Assembly (NCBI GenBank): GCA_964503355.1
Contig: CAZCZS010000071.1
Location: 1-8,338, forward strand
DNA: 8,338 nucleotides
Direction: 5' to 3'
Source of the DNA: Mesoaciditoga sp964503355
GTDB taxonomy: Bacteria > Thermotogota > Thermotogae > Mesoaciditogales > Mesoaciditogaceae
The position numbers and the translations under genes were made by a program. This document shows positions 6,814 to 8,338 of the stretch, piece by piece (positions within the stretch are counted from its first letter, which is position 1; each line of letters starts with the position of its first letter). The notes beneath the pieces were generated by a model. The model was not told the DNA's origin. It worked only from the letters and a program-made list of their open reading frames with translations, and did not search any database.

Positions 6814-7511
6814 ATCGAATCACCCTTCATCATTTCCAAAAAGGCGGTTGAAAGTGAGGCCTTTTTCTTTTCCTTCAACTCATCTAAAGTTCCGCTGTAC
6901 ACCATCTCTCCTTCTTTGAGAATTATCATCGTATCACACACTTCTTCAACTTCGGAGAGAATGTGTGAAGAGTAAACGACCGTTTTTCCTTCTATCACGC
7001 TTTCTTTGACAACGTTGAGCACTTCGTGACGCACGACTGGGTCCAATCCCCACGTTGGCTCGTCCAGAACGTACAGATCCACATCTTGCGCGAACGCGAG
7101 CGAAACGTACAATTTCGTTCTGTTTCCCTGAGACAATTCACCTATCTTTCTGTTTTCCGTCAGTGAAAAGCGCTTCGATAGCTTTTCAAACCTTGAAAAC
7201 GAGAAATTCGGCGCAAAAGAGGCGAATATTTTGACCATTTTAGAGATCTTTATCCAATCGTACAAGCTTTTCTCTTCAGGTACAAAGGAGGAATTCTTCA
7301 CACCGTCCGGAAACGGTACTTTTCCAAAAACGTTCACTTTTCCACTCGTTGGTTTGAGCATTCCAAGTACGCATTTAAGCAGCGTCGTTTTTCCGGCTCC
7401 ATTTGGACCTAAGACCGCAAAAACGCTTCCTTGTTTAACGGAGAAACTCACGTTTTTAAGTGCTTTAACACCGTTAGAGTAAACTTTACATAGTGAATCA
7501 ACTTTTACCAC
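6810..7511 (-). CDS. ABC transporter ATP-binding protein
   Basis: The 233-residue cytoplasmic ATPase carries Walker A GPNGAGKT (35-42), signature LSQGN (126-130, a variant of LSGGQ), Walker B DLYVLDEP (145-152) with catalytic Glu151, a D-loop GLD (155-157), and the switch His183 in SSHIL. At the Q-loop position the sequence reads FVPEEKSLYD, so Glu79 replaces the usual glutamine. To my knowledge this occurs in some YtrB/BcrA-like exporters and does not imply inactivity. It resembles the ATPases of GntR-regulated ABC-2 exporters. The start is GTG 7511, overlapping the regulator gene by 14 nt. A GAGGTGA at 7530-7524 lies 12 nt upstream, which is rather far. No later start would keep the conserved N-terminal strand. 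Confidence 0.93.
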   Translation of the reverse strand: MVKVDSLCKVYSNGVKALKNVSFSVKQGSVFAVLGPNGAGKTTLLKCVLGMLKPTSGKVNVFGKVPFPDGVKNSSFVPEEKSLYDWIKISKMVKIFASFAPNFSFSRFEKLSKRFSLTENRKIGELSQGNRTKLYVSLAFAQDVDLYVLDEPTWGLDPVVRHEVLNVVKESVIEGKTVVYSSHILSEVEEVCDTMIILKEGEMVYSGTLDELKEKKKASLSTAFLEMMKGDSI

Positions 7512-7893
7512 GTCCGTTTTCGATCACCTCTTTCAAGATAAGTGCTATCCTCCCTTTGAATTCCTCTAAAGTGATGGGAAATCCCTTCATCTTCATTAAA
7601 AGTTCTTTCACTTCTTCTTCAAGTTCTTTCAAGCGATCTTCCACAGCTTCTTTTGGCGGTTTTGCAACTTTGTATCCAACGCCCGCAACGGAGTACACGT
7701 ATCCTTTCGTCTGAAGGATCAAATACGCCTTCGCGACCGTGTTGGGATTCACCTTTATCTTCAAAGCGAGTTTTCTTATGGATGGAAGTTCGTCTCCCTC
7801 TTTCAACCTTCCACTGAGAATGGCGTCTATCGTTTCCGTGACTATCTGTTTGTAAACTGGAACGTCTGAGTGATAATTTACGTTCGTTATCAT
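7498..7893 (-). CDS. GntR-family repressor, YtrA type
   Basis: The 131-residue protein has an N-terminal winged helix (about 10-76) with VPVYKQI (11-17), LPSIRKLALKIKVNPNTVAKAY (37-57), which includes the recognition helix, and the wing GVGYKV (71-76). A short helical tail (about 80-127), rich in KEAVEDRLKELEEEV-like heptads, would mediate dimer formation. The tail is far too short for the FadR or HutC ligand domains, so it belongs to the small YtrA subfamily, which usually represses its own ABC-transporter operon. ATG 7893 was chosen because GGTGA (7902-7898) is 4 nt upstream and the winged helix then begins at the usual position. A longer frame to 7965 runs through the promoter and operator and is rejected. 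It overlaps the ATPase gene, which is good evidence for a shared operon. Confidence 0.92.
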   Translation of the reverse strand: MITNVNYHSDVPVYKQIVTETIDAILSGRLKEGDELPSIRKLALKIKVNPNTVAKAYLILQTKGYVYSVAGVGYKVAKPPKEAVEDRLKELEEEVKELLMKMKGFPITLEEFKGRIALILKEVIENGRGKS

Positions 7894-7907
7894 CTTTTCA
7901 CCGACCC

Positions 7908-7923
7908 ACTGAACTAGTACAGT
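7908..7923. promoter_or_regulatory. Candidate GntR operator palindrome
   Basis: ACTGAACTAGTACAGT is a 16-bp inverted repeat. Its reverse complement is identical except for the A/T pair at positions 5 and 12. It begins 3 bp downstream of the -10 box and covers the expected transcription start near 7920, between the promoter and the regulator's start codon. Spacing and symmetry fit a dimeric YtrA-type repressor blocking its own promoter; YtrA sites in Bacillus have a comparable AGTGTA-type symmetry. Binding is inferred. Confidence 0.7.
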
Positions 7924-7926
7924 AAT

Positions 7927-7955
7927 ATTGTAACGAAAAAAACGTCTCTTGTCAA
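7927..7955 (-). promoter_or_regulatory. Promoter of the gntR-ABC-ybjQ-hydrolase cluster
   Basis: On the minus strand TTGACA (7955-7950) and TACAAT (7932-7927) are separated by exactly 17 bp, giving a near-consensus sigma-70-type promoter. The start should fall near 7920. It begins only 6 bp beyond the lysA stop codon. No other comparable promoter is seen before the four downstream genes, whose spacings are -14, -4, 29 and 30 nt, so they are probably transcribed from here. Confidence 0.85.
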
Positions 7956-7973
7956 CCTCATTCAAAAAAGACG
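7936..7973 (-). terminator. Possible lysA terminator overlapping gntR promoter
   Basis: On the minus strand CGTCTTTT (7973-7966) can pair with AAGAGACG (7950-7943) in 8 bp, including one G-T wobble, around a 15-nt loop. Seven T residues follow (7942-7936). The 5' arm lies in the last lysA codons and the 3' arm and T tract lie inside the promoter spacer. The stem is short and AT-rich, so termination may be partial and lysA transcripts may run into the regulator gene. Confidence 0.5.
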
Positions 7974-8338
7974 AATCAAATCTTCAAAACTTTCTCTTTT
8001 TCTTATAAGTTTGAGTTCTTTGCCGTCAAATGCCACCTCTGCAGGGCGAGTATAAAGGTTGTAATTCGAAGACATCGCGTATCCATACGCACCGACATCG
8101 TGTATAATGGCCAAATCTCCGATTTTCGGCGTGCGAATTTTTCTCTTTTTCGCGAGCGTGTCACCACTCTCACACACACGACCGACGATGTCCGCAACCA
8201 TTTCTTCACCATCTGAAAGAAAATCGACGTGGTGATACCCATCGTACAAAGAGGGTCTTAAGAAATCGGCCATCGAAGCGTCGATCACGACGAAGTTCTT
8301 AAAAGGCGTTTTCTTAACTTCGGTAACTTTGGCGATGA
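7962..8338 (-). CDS. lysA: Diaminopimelate decarboxylase, C-terminal part
   Basis: This is the last ~124 residues of a PLP-dependent fold-III decarboxylase that converts meso-diaminopimelate to L-lysine; the 5' part lies beyond the right edge of the window. Family motifs are VVIDASMADFLRPSLYDGYH, the substrate-site CESGDTLAKKR with the cysteine contributed across the dimer interface, and DVGAYGYAMSSNYN, which carries the conserved GAY and the Ser-x-Tyr-Asn segment. The frame stays open to base 8338, so the GTG at 8288 is an internal valine codon, not a start. The stop is TGA (7964-7962). The gene runs in the same direction as the regulator cluster, which starts immediately after it, but a separate promoter and probable terminator suggest mostly independent expression. 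Confidence 0.94.
   Translation of the reverse strand, partial: IAKVTEVKKTPFKNFVVIDASMADFLRPSLYDGYHHVDFLSDGEEMVADIVGRVCESGDTLAKKRKIRTPKIGDLAIIHDVGAYGYAMSSNYNLYTRPAEVAFDGKELKLIRKRESFEDLIRLF

Noticed and set aside
6161..6823. 220-codon minus-strand frame overlapping the permease
   Set aside because: Its translation lacks any membrane or domain pattern and is rich in His, Arg and Phe; the overlapping frame encodes a clear ABC-2 permease.
7894..7965. Longer GntR protein from 7965
   Set aside because: The extension is encoded by promoter and operator DNA and overlaps the lysA stop; ATG 7893 has its own ribosome binding site.
8003..8288. Separate small genes in 8003-8288 (108 and 79 codons)
   Set aside because: The first is the 3' part of lysA, open beyond the window edge; the second is an out-of-frame shadow of it.

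Overview
The window looks like chromosomal DNA of a thermophilic bacterium of the Thermotogae, probably Thermotoga/Pseudothermotoga-like. That placement is inferred from how closely the MetH protein resembles Thermotoga maritima MetH as I recall it, from the separate MetH activation-domain gene beside it, and from strong GGTGA/GGAGG-type ribosome binding sites. I could not run a search. All identified genes are ordinary chromosomal functions; I see no mobile element, CRISPR array, tRNA or rRNA.

Left part, plus strand (223-4375): a methionine-synthesis operon. A consensus promoter (TTGACA, 17 bp, TAAAAT) drives a leader of about 200 nt and then metF (methylenetetrahydrofolate reductase), a free-standing MetH reactivation domain, and metH (cobalamin-dependent methionine synthase without its own activation domain). 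MetF makes 5-methyl-THF, MetH moves the methyl group to homocysteine, and the activation protein should restore oxidised cobalamin using SAM. The leader is the most striking part of the window. It has a well-placed 22-codon reading frame whose C-terminal half contains Met-Ile-Met-Cys, followed by a protector hairpin, an antiterminator helix and a perfect 11-bp intrinsic terminator, arranged as in a trp-type attenuator. I infer that metF-metH is controlled by ribosome stalling at methionine (perhaps also cysteine) codons and not by a known SAM or cobalamin riboswitch.

Right part, minus strand (read from 8338 down to 4379): the 3' end of lysA (diaminopimelate decarboxylase), then a tightly packed five-gene set. 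This is a YtrA-type GntR regulator, an ABC ATPase, an ABC-2 type permease, a YbjQ-family protein, and an exported two-domain alpha/beta hydrolase. A TTGACA-17-TACAAT promoter lies directly behind lysA, with a 16-bp near-perfect palindrome over the expected start site that is a good candidate for the GntR operator. A probable weak lysA terminator shares bases with that promoter.

The metH and hydrolase genes converge with only 3 bp between them and no visible terminator. The first ~220 bases hold no gene I can identify; overlapping weak open frames on both strands run off the left edge.
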